Origin: Cucumis sativus
Taxonomy: Eukaryota > Streptophyta > Magnoliopsida > Cucurbitales > Cucurbitaceae
Reading direction: 5' to 3'
Assembly: GCF_000004075.3 (NCBI RefSeq)
Contig: NC_026658.2
Location: 14,062,075 to 14,126,074 of the forward strand
Length of the DNA stretch: 64,000 nt
The position numbers were made by a program, and so were the translations under genes. This document shows positions 1 to 13,366 of the stretch, piece after piece. Below the pieces are notes generated by a model. It did no database searches and was not told the DNA's origin. It saw only the letters and a list, made by a program, of their open reading frames with translations. How positions within the stretch are numbered: the stretch's first letter is position 1; each line of letters starts with the position of its first letter.

Positions 1-3000
1 TATTACACATAAAACCACTTTGCTCAAATGCTATATATATATAACTCATATTTTTAATAATATATACACTTTCTTCTTCCTTCTGGTTGAAATTTAAAAT
101 GGATGCATGAAAACAAGTGTAACGTAAAAGTTGGTATGTCTAATTTTTCTTATACATTTCCATCACGACGTTAAATTTTCGTAAATTAGCGATATTTTTA
201 CATTTTCTATAAATTTGATATCGAAATGATTTGTAAATTGACATTTTTATCCTATTGTAAAATTATTATTTGAAACATACTGATGAACAAGTTTTACTAA
301 TAATATAAAATAATATAATAGGTTAATTAGCCTATTTGAAAATCTCACAAAATTTTTATCTATAATGTTAATTTGTTCTCGTAATTATTTTTCTAAAAAT
401 ATCTTACCGTATTATATTTTATCGATGTTTCCATCGTCGTCTATATAAAATTAAGACCGACATTCTAAACCATGGATGTGTGTAAAAAACTAATTAACTT
501 TAGAGATAGACTAAGGAGCCATTTGGGTCAATGACTATATACATAAGACTATAATAACCACTTTTTGTTAGTATAAATACTATTCAAAAGTCTTCATTTA
601 ATTACAGTAAATACTGTTTTAAATCTCTCTCATTTGCTACATTGTTACTATTTTACATTCATCCTTTTCTATTTTTAGTTTTTGTTTGAGTGTTTTGCTA
701 TTCTTTTATCAAACTAAAATAGTTCACACACTAAAAACACATATTGTTATAACGTAAACCAAAGTAATTTGTACCTCAAACACAAACTATTATAACTCAA
801 GTATAATAATCTAATATTCAACTAATTCATGTTTGATAATACGTGGTTCCTATCTCAAAACTAACTGATAATAGAAAGAGTGATCCACCGGTCATACTAG
901 TTTTTCCAACCTCAGATTCTCAAAATCATTTTAAATATGTGAAGAAAGAAAAGTGACCATCTCTTATTTATTTAAAGAAAATAAACATAGGAATTAATCA
1001 ATTTATTTCGTTTTTAGTTTTTTTTTTCTTTCTACAAAGTATAAATATTTTTTTATTAATATTATTCTTTTTAAAACCCCCCATAATTAAAGGTAAAGAG
1101 TAAAAAATGTAAAATTAAAAATGTTGGGGATAGATATATAATAGAGTGGATGCATGTGGTGCGTAGGTATTGCTTTACTTTATTGTTAATCTTTTTAGGT
1201 TCTTCTTTTGGCTATGATTCCTAATCTATCATTTTTAAACCTTATATTGTTCTAAACATAATTATACAACAAATCTTCAATATTTTTTTTTTTTTTAAAA
1301 AAACAACACAACAAAATTCGCCCAACACGTGCAAAGCGTGTACCGCATTATTACACAAGTGTGTAATGTATTCATTTTTTCATAGTTTAAAAAAGGTTTA
1401 CAAAATCAACAACTACGACATAGAAACAGATATACAACGTTTACTAACAATATCTTAATTATGCCCATAAGATAGAGGAAGAACAATATTATAAATTTTA
1501 TATATGGTTTCTCTCTAAATTCTAGGGTAAAAACGTAAATAACCATAAATATACCTAGGTTATTGAATATACGATAAATGAAGAGCCGCACTTAGTTGTT
1601 CGTAGCACCACATAACTAATTCAAGAAATGACAATCTTATAGAAATACAAATATATATGTATTTCTTCTCTTAAAAAAGTTAAACATCTCGTTCTAATAA
1701 AAATAAATAACGTTCTAATTTATCTTTTCAATTTAATATTTTTGTTAGAATACTTATTAATTTGTAAATTCGTTTAAGGTTAATTTTCATAAATATAACA
1801 AAACATCAAAATATTTATATAACAAAATCAAAAAGTCTATAAAATCGGTCATTTTTTTAATATTTCAGGTTTGCCATTCTTTTCCATCTTCTTTCTTTCC
1901 TTCAAATCTAAACGATTTTGGTACAATATCGTGTATCAAATATATTCATTTTCGAAATTGTACTATACAGTGTAAATATTTTGTCGGTTTGTTATGTTTT
2001 TTTGAAAGAACCTTAGTTTAACTTATCAAAATAAGTATAGTTGAACAACAATCCATGTATATATATTTTTTAATTTACGTAAAAGGTTTAAATCTTCTAT
2101 ACGTTAAATTATTATTGTACCCAAAAATTAATTCGAAAACATATGTCAACAATTAACAACCATATAATAGTTCATATAATAGTTCAATTGTGTCAAACTA
2201 TTATTACATCACACATCACATGAATTTAATTATATTTATGCTAACTTCACAACACAAGCAAAATTATGTATATAATCAATAATTGATGAGATATGTGTAA
2301 TAACTGAATAACTTAATTAATTGCATAAGGTCCAATAAATTTCTTTTAGTTTTGTACAAATATTCCATAATTATATTAAAAAGAAATGTCAATAATTTAT
2401 TAGTACAAAATTATTGAATGTTTATTAAGTTTGGTATATCTATCAAAACTAACACTATATATTATAACAATCTTAGTTATATCACAATACTTTATGATAT
2501 TATCATAGTCATAAATTTGATATAGTTCCACATAACCTAAATCGTAAATTAAAATGTCTACTAAATAAATAAGCATGATACAACTAATAATAAATCCTAA
2601 TTTCTTAATATGGTGAAGTGGTTGGTTAATTAGTTGATGAAATTAACAACTAACATTATATTATTAAAAACATCAATTACTTTTAAACTTAAAATTTTAA
2701 TTTAATTTTCTATTAAACATAACTAAAACCTAACACATAATAAATTAAAGTGCACCCTTACCACCATGTATTAGACGATAAGTTAAAGCAGCATTGAATT
2801 AAATAAATGAGCTACATCAAAGTTTAAGACAACCAAATTGGCTTTTTAATTACATACACAATTTCTAATTAGGTTGTCATTAAGTGCAATAATTTTAATT
2901 AGTCTAGGTGCCTCCATGATTAGTTTAATGGAAAATTTACAAAATATTCATTTATATCACTATAAACATGATTTGATTTGACCCCATATTATTTACTTCT

Positions 3001-6000
3001 CTTGTATATCGTTTGTGAAATGTGTATTTTTTTTCTTATTTAAAATATTAAATATATATAAAATATGAAGGAGTAAATAATATATATATATACTCTAAAA
3101 AATAACACGATACGTGTAAGTACTTGTACACATAAGATTTCGAATTCAAATCTAATCGTCACAAATAGACAATATAAAATTTGGAAACAAAAACTACATT
3201 TAGTTCTTAAGTTTTGATTTTAGTTTCAACTTTTTTTTATAGAATGAAAATTAGTAAAACATAACTAATATTAATTTCTTTAATTATTCTAAATTTATTA
3301 ATCTACGATTAAATTTGAAAACAAAAAATAAACATTTAGTAAAAGATTAAGATTAAAAATATAAATACCAAAATTTAGAGATCAAATTAAAACATAATTC
3401 AAACGTACGAGAACGCTTTAAAAACTTAAAATCTAAATTGAAATCAAACTCAAAAATTAAATGTGTAACATTCTATAAAACCTATAAACTAAATAGAGAC
3501 ACTAAACCCAAAATTCACATGATATTTTCTCGACCTATAAGATACGTAAAACTTCGTGTGTGTGTTTATATAGAGAGAGAATTAGAAAGAGACATATGTA
3601 TATATAGATAAAAACTTAGGAAAAAGATGAAATTAAATTTAATAGTAAGGGAAGATGGAAACCCCACGGATTGGAAATTTAGGTTACAAGATGTTAAGGA
3701 AGTAATTCAATTTTGGGGACACAAAAACCCCACATTAATTATACTTTAGTAAAGCTAAATTGAATTAACTTTTCTTGAAGTCTCATAAAATGCATTCCTG
3801 TCGGGGCATCATCACATTATCAAAAATATATATATAACCTATGTATCATTAAATAAAATATATATCACACAAAAGTTTAAATTAAAGGGAACTTTATAAA
3901 TTTTATATTCTTTTCTTCTTTTTTGTTTTTGTAATTTTAATTTTATTTTAGTTTAGAAAAGAAAAAGAAAAAAGAAGAAGAAGAGAAGAAAAGAAAAGAA
4001 GTAATAATAATAATGTTTCCACTAAACCAAATGTCAAAGTTTGAAACAAATGTACTTTAAAGATAAAAGTTAAATATATATGCACTTGTCGGCCATATTC
4101 ATTATGATTAATTGTGTTTTCTAATTATATTAGTGGAAAATTACTATTTTCTTATAAACCCTAAACCCAATTTTAATTCACCTTTTTCTTTTCTTTTCTT
4201 TTTTTTTTGCTCAAGTCTACACGCTCATGTGGTAAAATACTAAAATTATCCTAGTCAACATACAATAAATCGGTACTCCAAGATGAAGTAATCATTCTTT
4301 TAGTTATTGGGTCTTAGACCTTAGTAGCACTTAAATAACTTGTAATAAAAAAATTTTATTTTTATTTTATTCAATCTCGACTATACGTTGCTTTGAGATG
4401 TCCTGAGATGAAAGACTTTTGTCTTTAGTTGTTTGACATGGATTTTTTTTATTGTGTTATACGAACTAAATTGATTTTAAATTAATTTTTATGTCTAAAA
4501 TTTTAAATTTTAATTTCCCAGGAAAATTAAAACAAATTTTCTTATCAACATTTTTTTGAATTACATGTTTGGTCCATAAACTATATGTTTTATATGTACA
4601 CTTATTTTTTAATTTAAAAGTGTATTTAATTTAACAATTTTGGGTAATTAATCCCTGGGGATCAAATTCAAACAAAAACTCAAAAGTTGATATTAAAATT
4701 TTAATAGTTTCAAACTTATAAACCAAGTAAAAGTTCAACCTACCAAAATCTATAAGATTACTTACAACATTAATTTAATAACAAATCATATATATATAGA
4801 GAGAGAAAGATGGAAAACAAATGGAATATAGTTTATAATATCTTATACTATAAGAAAAAATGAAAGTCATTGGATAATGGGTTATAAGTGGGAAGCACAA
4901 AGGCCAACCTCCACAATAATATTTCCTATATATATATATATTTGATTGACTATATCAACTTCAAATATTGTGTACACTTTGTAATCATTAAATTAAAATA
5001 CAAACATATATATGATCCGACATTTCATTTTCTTGTTCGAATTTTTGGTGCAAATTAAATCATGGTTGTACCGAGATTATAGGATATGATTCGAATTTAT
5101 ATATCAAATTATTGTTATAATATATGGTACATAATATGCTTTCTTTATGGTGTCACACGGGCACTATCATGACTACCATCCACTTGTTTGACTATATAAT
5201 ATATATATATATATGCAACTGTGTAGTAATTGTCACAATCATGTACTCCCTACATTGCCCCAAATCAAATGATCTAGAAACCTTCTTTTATACATAAATT
5301 TCAAAAACCATATTTAAAGTATAATGGTAGTCGTAATTATACGTTTAATTAGTACAATTGTAATCAAAATTATTATTATTTAATATTAAAATTTCTCATT
5401 TTTATGTTATTGTATTTTCATACAAATCAATCGAATCAATCAATTGAATTAGAGATATAAAATATGAGAGAAAATTAAATTAATTGTTATTTTTAAAAGC
5501 AGGAGGATGTAATTATAAATTTTTTCTTTTTCTTTTTACTTTTTGTGAAAAATTGTAATTATTATGAATCTTTAACATTGATGACACCAATTGAATTCAA
5601 GGGTAGGATGATAGTTTTTGAATCTTTAGTATTTCAAATAAACAGACTCATCATTACACCAACACTACACATTATGTTATTTACTCATTTCATATTTTAT
5701 ACATTAATAATTCATTCATTATTATTTGCATTTTAATCACCCAATTATGTTCTCAATTCTTTGATTATTTCATTTTCATATCATAATTTCACTTTTATTA
5801 AACTTGTCTATTTTAGATATTAGATATTAGATATAGAGGGATAGAAATAGGTGCATAGAGTTTGTATTATTTTTTTTCTTAAAGAGAAAACATGTATTTG
5901 AATTTGCTTTGAAGAAAGATTAAGGTTGGTCAAATAATCTCTCATCTCACCAATAATAATAATGACAATGAAGTATAGAAAAAGAAACTTGTCAACTTAT

Positions 6001-8452
6001 TTGAAGAATGCTTCTGAAAACTAAGTTTTAACACTATCCTTTCAGTATATTTGTATAGGTGGTTACGTGTAGATTTCAATATATAAATATATAAGAAGAG
6101 TTTAGAAACTTCATAAGAATTCGTATGATGTGATTTAATCAAAGAACTTGTGAAGAGGAGTGTGGATAGAATTTAGAGGTAGTTCGGAAAAGTATATGAC
6201 AACTTACGAGAAGTTTAGAAGATGCATGGTTGATAATTAACCAAATTTATTATTATAAAAAAATAAAAATACATTTGTATCGAAAAATATCTCACGTATT
6301 TGTAGTTTAATTTTGATTCAACGTTTATTTTGTGAATGAATATTTTTTTATATATAACATGAACAATATTTATAAAGATTTTTTTGTTTTGTTAAAATGA
6401 GACTAGAAATTCATATGACCCTATTTTCAAAGTTAGAAGTTCTATTTTATTATCGTGAAAAAATAATTCAAACTAAATATATTTAACTACATAATTAAGA
6501 TTTCTTTTAACAATTTCGTTTTTTTTGTTTTGGAAATGAATCCTATTAGCACTGTTCTCACCTCTAAATGTGTTGATTTATTATTTATTTTTAAAAAATA
6601 AAGTTAAAATTTAATTAATTAAATTAAATAGTAGCAAATATAGCAATTAAATTTAAAATAATTAAGTATATAACTCTATCTTAAATTTTTTACAAATATA
6701 ACAAAATTCGATAAGGTCTATCACTAATAAATCATACTGTAAATATTTGTTGATGTATTTTAAAATATTATTACGTACTTAATTACTATTCTTAAAATTA
6801 AGTAATTAATTAACTATTAAATTATTAATTAATTAAAAGTAATTAAGAATTTACGATGGATTATATTGAAGCCCACATTATTAGTTTTGGGCCAAGAGAA
6901 AGCAGTGGCCCAGTCCAATAAAGAGGGTCGTTCCGTACTCGACGGAAAATTTCCATCGTAATAACAAGAAAGTGTACGAATAACATTTAAAAAAAAGTTA
7001 CAAATATAAGAAAAGTTTATATTTGCAATTGTTTAAACTGTTGTTAACTTGTTATATATTTTTATATTTTAAATCTACTTTCTATATTTGTAACTATTTT
7101 TTTTCTTCTTCTATTTAATATGTATTGGAATATTTAAATCTCGAATATTTCTTAACTGATAATTTCTTCCTTTATAACTATTTAGTCAGGTTCGCGTTGA
7201 TATTCCTAAATTTATTCTTACAATTTTGTAAATACAAACATTAACTATGGAAGAATATTCACATGTTAAAAGACATTTTTTTTCTTTTAAAATATTAAGT
7301 TGGGAGTGGCATAAAAAAATTGATTATTCAACTTCAAAAGCATAAATGCATGTCAATTTAGGTCGAATTATATGGTTAAGTTGATCTAAACTTTTGTTAA
7401 ATATTACAAAATCTACACATTTTATACTTTCGACACACTTTTTTTAAAAACATTTTCTTGGGTTTGAGTATGGAGAAACATAACTTGGCTAAAAGCAGAT
7501 CATTCTAATTTATATGCTTTCATTTGTAAAATCCTTTTGGATCGAATAGTATATATATATTGTTTTGTAGCACGAACATTAAATATCTAAGATTTAAATT
7601 AATGTTTGGTCTTTAAATGTCTTATATAATTAATATTTATGTTTGGATATTCATGATGTTAGTGAATCGAGTGTGTAACAAAAAAGGAAATCACTTGAAA
7701 ATCTCTATGGTTTGCATGTTACAATAGTAATTCTCCAAAATGCATGCAAAGATCAAACCCCTTTCCTAGTACTCGAGAACATATCATCAACGTGTGGATC
7801 TAAATATGTCAAAGATGCATGCTAAAGATATGTTAACCTAGTTGAAGTGTTCTAGTGCGACAACTCGATCCCTTCTCCCTCAAGTTATATCTTGTTAAAT
7901 AAACTATTAGACACTTTAAAGTGTCGGTGCCAAATTTCAAGCACAAACACTTACTTCTCTTTGAGTTAGGACAATGTATTTATAAGTGTGGTGGACGTAA
8001 AAACCCTAAACCAAACTTGAACAGAAGGTGTGTCTGATTTTGAAGAGGGTGTGTCATCTGAATCCTTCACTATTAAGACAGAACAATAAGTAATGAAAAT
8101 TTACTGTTAGGAAGAGAAGGAAAGAGTTGAAATAAAATGGAGAGTGATGAAAATTAATAAGAAAGGTTAAAATAATATAATATATGAGAGCGATGGGTAC
8201 AGTACAGTCATTACAAACAACTTTGTTCTTTGATTCTCAAATATTCTCCGTCGTTAGTTGCCGTTGTTGCTGTGTTTACGTTCTTCTCCATTAAACTTCA
8301 CCCTAATCCAAGTTTACATTTCCAAAATCAAATCGTAAATGGCAATCCCACATTCCTAATCCAACCAAAAAAGAAAGAAAGAAAGAAAGAAAGAAAGAAA
8401 AAACCCATCAAATTTCCCCATAATTAGTTAACTTTTGAATCACATGTGTGTA
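1..8452. other. AT-rich intergenic region
   Basis: No coding exon or RNA gene is visible on either strand. The region is AT-rich with short TA runs (for example near 5197-5214) and many A/T homopolymers. Fragments resembling dispersed repeats lie near 1780-1870 and 6640-6790. A short GC-richer island with GGCCCA-type motifs sits at 6870-6960. An AAAG microsatellite is at about 8368-8400. The last few hundred bases before 8453 are probably the 3' UTR and terminator of the PLT gene, which reads leftwards. Confidence 0.6.
8368..8400. repeat. (AAAG)n microsatellite
   Basis: About seven consecutive AAAG units just downstream of the PLT stop codon, probably inside its 3' UTR on the opposite strand. 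Confidence 0.85.
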
Positions 8453-11411
8453 TCAATCATTCCACATGGAGAAAACCCCAGCGTTAGAACCTTGGACAGA
8501 ATCCCCGGTCCAACCGCCGTAGCCACCGGAATTAGGCATGTCATAGTCAACCTTAACGAGGGCATATTCCTCCGCTGTGCTGCCGGATGCAGAACCAATC
8601 CCAAATGCATTCCCAAGATAACCTCCCCCTCCATGACTATTACTCTCAAAATGACTCAATGCATTAGTATTATTATTAGTGTCCAAACTAGAAGCTCCTC
8701 CACCTCCTCCTCCTCCGCCGGCGCCGGCGCCACCACCTCCGCCGCTCATGTTAATCATGCCGTGAAGCAAAGCGGGATGATTATGAAGATACCCAGCACC
8801 GTAAAACGGATGATTGTTGTTGTTGTTAGGGTAAGAGGAATGATCAGATGAATGGTGGATGTAAGAAGAAGAAGGGTTGTGGAACGAGGAAGGATGGTGA
8901 GTACTGTAATGAGAAATGTCATGGTGGTTTTGAAGAGAGAGCAAAGGTTGGGTTTGAAGATGGTGATGGTCTATATTGAGATTTGGTTGTTGGAGTAAAT
9001 TAGGATAATGAGAAGAGTTAGTTGTGGAAGAGGAAGAGGTTCCATATTGGAAGCAAGAAGAGGAGGATGAAGAGGAACCTAATGCAATCATTTCATCTCG
9101 CTTTCGAGACGATTCCACGGCTTGAGCTTCCTTTAGTCGCTTTGCAGCACCACCACCGATTGGAAGCGTGTTGCTCTCTAATATGCTTTTCACATCGTAA
9201 CGACTCATATCGAAGTTTGTTACTGCATTTAGCCCTCTGAATTTTATAGCCGCTATATCATATGCTTCTGCTGCTTCCTCTTCCGTACCTACAAACCCCA
9301 TATCATAGATATCACCCATCAATCATAACTACAATTATACTCTCATATCACACACTTAGGTAGTTGAACTACACTCATTTATCTCCTTAGTTCTATAAAA
9401 CTTTTTTTCTTATAAAATCAAGGAATAAACTTAATTTTAAAAAAGAAAAACAAAATATCAGATTGAGAAAATGGGAGAACATTAGAGAGAAAAACAAGGA
9501 GCAAAACATGGGCAATAAATTTAAAGTCAACAAAGCACACTTACTGAAAGTTCCCAAATAAAGATCTTTGTTTCCTGCTACTCTTCCAATCCTAGCCTGC
9601 CATCTTCCATGTTGGTGGTGCCTATTTTTATTTTACCCCACACACACACACACACATTTATATATATATATATAATATAATATATATACTCTCATGAAAA
9701 ATATTTAAAGAATGAAAAACCTTGTAACTCCACGATACATTGATGCCCCCCTTGAGAATCCACTGCTTTTCCTGAAATCAAAATATAGGGCACTTGTAAG
9801 AAAATTAAACCAGACCCAATTTAGAAAAGGAAAAAGAATTGATTATTGTTTAATTTCTAGCTGTTATATAGTTAATGTCTATGAATGAAATAATTAACCT
9901 TCTAATGGCAGCCACAAATTCTTGTCTGGTCATGTGCTTCATTTCCTCCACTTCCTTCTCATAGTTACTGATCTGCAAAAAATAATACATAACTTCATCA
10001 AATTTGAATTTATGTATATATATAAGTTTACGATCTTATAATAAAATTTGTATATGCGAATTCAAATTTGGTAAAATTACAGGAAAATTTGTGGTGGTGG
10101 ATGTTCCCCAGTATTTCAATGCAGCAAGATCATAAGCCCTAGCAGCTTTCTCTTCTTTATCATACCCACCTGTTCCATCATTTACAAACAAAAAATAATT
10201 TAATTAGTATTCCTCATTACAAACAAACAAAAAGAAAGAATTATTTTAAAAGAAGAACTTAATATTTATATATAAAGACATTGATAAGGATCAGGATGAT
10301 GATCGAGTATTAAGAAAAGTAATACTCACCCAAATAGACTGCTCGAGAGATCATGGCAGAGAGACAAAGATCATTCCAACATGTAATAAAAAGTCAAACA
10401 AAGTCAATTACTTTGCAGCTTTAAATCTTAAATTATTCAAATCAATTAACAAATTAAATTAAACAAAAAAAACCCTAACGATAACCCTAGAAAAAATCAA
10501 AATGAATATGAAAATTAAAAATGGTTATATTACACACACCTTGCCTGCCCTTCCTTGACTGCCCTTCCCTTCTACAACTGTTATCCCACAAATGCGCTTC
10601 ATACCTTCCGGTCCATCTATGCCTACACACAATAACACAAACGATGAATATTTCTAACATGGTACCAGAGTTGATAATAAAAAAAGTATATATATAAATA
10701 CCTGGTTACACCACGATAAATGGAAGTTCTTTGACCAAAAGTGTCCAAAGTTCTTCGAGGGGTGACGTCGAGAGTGGTATTGCTGTTGTTGTTACTGTTG
10801 TTGGATGTGGTATTATTATCAGGGGTGGACGTTGTTTCACAAGTAGAGGGTTTACCACTACCCATCGAGAGAGTCAAAGATTGTAAACAGTTGGAATTAT
10901 CTTGAAGGTCAAAGTTAGAAGAAGAAGAAGAGTCAAGATTTATATTAGAAGGAGGAGGAGGAGGAGTGAGTGTTTGTTGTTGTTGTTGTTGTTGTTGTTG
11001 ATGAAGAGGAACTAATCTTGTGATTGGGAACAAATAATCTGTATCATTACTTTGATGATGAATTTCATTAAACCCAATGAGATCTGTTTCATTTTCTGCT
11101 TTGCTTACTCCTAAAAAATCTGCTATTTTTGGAACTTCACCACCACTTTGATTACTTATCAGATTCCACTCTAATAAAACAACAAAAACAAAAATTAAAA
11201 GATGGGAATTGAATTGAATTAATTAGAGAAGAAAAAAAAGGTATTATTTACCATGGGTTTGAAATGGAATATCCATATTATGATCATTCTCCAAATTTCC
11301 CAAAGAGAAATGATGGGAATGATGAGTTGTGGTTTGAAGATGTGGTGGCAAAGAAGGATTGGTGGGTGAAAGTGGAAATGAAAGCCAATTGTTTGAGTTC
11401 ATGGATCCCAT
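8453..11411 (-). CDS. PLT2: PLETHORA1/2-type AP2 transcription factor
   Basis: DNA-binding factor of the AINTEGUMENTA-like AP2 group; the Arabidopsis orthologues PLT1/PLT2 maintain root stem cells. Coding exons (minus): 11411-11252, 11170-10702, 10622-10540, 10338-10330, 10169-10081, 9972-9899, 9771-9721, 9621-9545, 9288-8453; all junctions are GT-AG and in phase. The product is 612 aa from the Met at 11402, or 615 aa from the in-frame Met at 11411. The later start matches the PLT2 N-terminus (MNSNNWL). Visible parts, numbered from 11402: [13 protein letters not shown] motif near 60, poly-Gln near 100, AP2 repeat 1 about 200-260 with the ten-residue ANT insert, AP2 repeat 2 about 302-352, an [16 protein letters not shown] segment, Gly-rich stretch, and C-terminal VKVDYDMP and MWND, both PLT1/2-like. 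Exon 4 is a 9-bp microexon. Repeat linker has YWGT where relatives have YWGP. Confidence 0.93.
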
Positions 11412-11811
11412 AATCCTCTTCTTCTTCTTTCTTCTTCTTCCTTCTTCTTCTTCAATCCTGAAAAATAGGAAGAAACAAAATTCATTAAATATAAACCAAA
11501 GATGACGGACATAAGATAACAGAGGACTAGGGGTATACCCTTAAAAGAGAAAATTAGGGTTTTTTCCTTAAAAAAAAGAAAAAGAATAAGAAGAAGAAGA
11601 AGTTTTGTGTAGAAGTTCAGAAGAGAAGCATGTATTTCAGGAGACAGAGTTAAAAGTTAATAAGGAAGATGAAGAGACTAAAAAGAAAAGTTTTGGAAAG
11701 ATACAAAGTATTTAATTAATTAATATATAACAAACATATATATATATTTAATTTAAACAAAGAAAAAAGAAAAAAGAAAAAAAAAAAGAAAGAGAAAAGA
11801 AATTAGTGTAC
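11253..11811 (-). other. PLT leader: 5' UTR with a 3' splice site
   Basis: The part directly upstream of the two ATGs is purine-rich on the minus strand. At 11458-11459 a pyrimidine tract followed by CAG gives a good acceptor, which implies a 5' UTR intron. Possible donors are at about 11811 (GAG|GTACAC) and about 11845 (AAAGG|GTAAGT), or much further upstream near 14.8-15.2 kb. I cannot choose between them from sequence alone. The interval shown also contains coding intron 1 at 11251-11171's upstream neighbour, so only the part beyond 11411 is leader. Confidence 0.45.
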
Positions 11812-11859
11812 CTCGTCACCACCCCTTCTAGTATGGTCTAAACTTACCCTTTCCAAAGC

Positions 11860-13302
11860 AATGAAAACCATATTATATTAACATATAGTTGAAGAGAGAT
11901 TTGATATATATAACACGAGTGTGTATGTACGTGTGTGACATCCTAAAAAGCTTATTATAAAAATATATTATAAAGTTGATGAGATTGATATACTAAGACA
12001 AATCCTCAACTCCAACTGGAAAAATCCAATGTATAAAAAATGTTACCAAGTTGGAATATTGGAACTCCCGTTTCTTGATATCATAAATTATGACTCCTCA
12101 AAGCCCAACATTACCACACTCTGCAAATCATATCTCACTCTTAATATTATAAATATATTATTACCTATAAACTTTCTCTTCCCTTCAAAAACAAAACAAA
12201 ATCAGTCCACATGCCATTAAAATTTTGTCCTTTGCTTCATGTTTTTTTTACATAATTTCTTTTGTTTTACTTCTATATTTATCACAATGTTGTGAATTAT
12301 TCATAATATTTTCACTACTCTTTAAACTATAAAATCAATTTTGTGTCAAATAAGGGCATTTTGATTTATATATAATACTATCACGTGTTTTATTATTGAT
12401 TTTTTTTTTTTTTATGTTATGGATCAACACATCAAATTTAAAGTTGAAGTGGTTCATAATTCAAGTAATTAAGTGTATTGAAATATCTTCTAATTGCCTC
12501 ATTATACCATGAACATCAAAAGCGAGTTGTATTGGCATTGCATGGAATATATATACAAAGAAGAGATTTGGAGATGAGCTCCAGAGAAAACCTTTGAATT
12601 TAGTAAGATATTAGAAACATCATTGCAAATAAAGAAAAATTGTACAAAATCTTCAAATACAAACATTTCTAACTCTAAGTCAATTTTACAAAACAAAAGC
12701 AAGTATTTAAAAATTTAGCTATACTTCTTTTGATTTTCGAAAAGTTAGATTTTGATTTTGATAACACTCTAAAAATCCAATCAAACAACGAAACACACAT
12801 ATATATACCAATAATGTTCATAGAAGGAAAAACTCTTCACAGAGATTTGGAAAGATATTGAAGCGTTTACGGACCATAGATGAGTAGATTACCTCTTTTT
12901 AAAGATTATATTAGCAGCTCTATTGCTCTTAATACTTATGCTTTTGTTTAATGCTTGACTTCAGATCTCTCATGGACTTTTCTCTACCCTTCGATTTTCT
13001 TTCCTGCCTTCTTGTATTGTTTTAATGAAGTAGGGATAATGAAGGTGCTACTTAGTGGAGATATCCACTTATTACCAAAACAACAAAACCATAACACCCT
13101 AGATATTTAAATTAAAACGCTACAACTAATTAATAATTAAACCACACACAACCAATCTCATAGAAATAAATACATAAAGAAGCCAATAAAACTTTAGGGG
13201 AAAGAAATTCATGTGCATATATGTACGGACAAAGATTATTATAAAGAAAAATGAGAAATGGAAGGAAGGTATTAAATTTCGAAAGTACTTCACTAAAAAG
13301 AA

Positions 13303-13366
<64 letters not shown>

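Noticed and set aside
8435..8851. 138-codon plus-strand ORF
   Set aside because: It lies antisense to the last PLT exon, whose protein matches PLT2 to the C-terminus; the plus-strand frame is a shadow.
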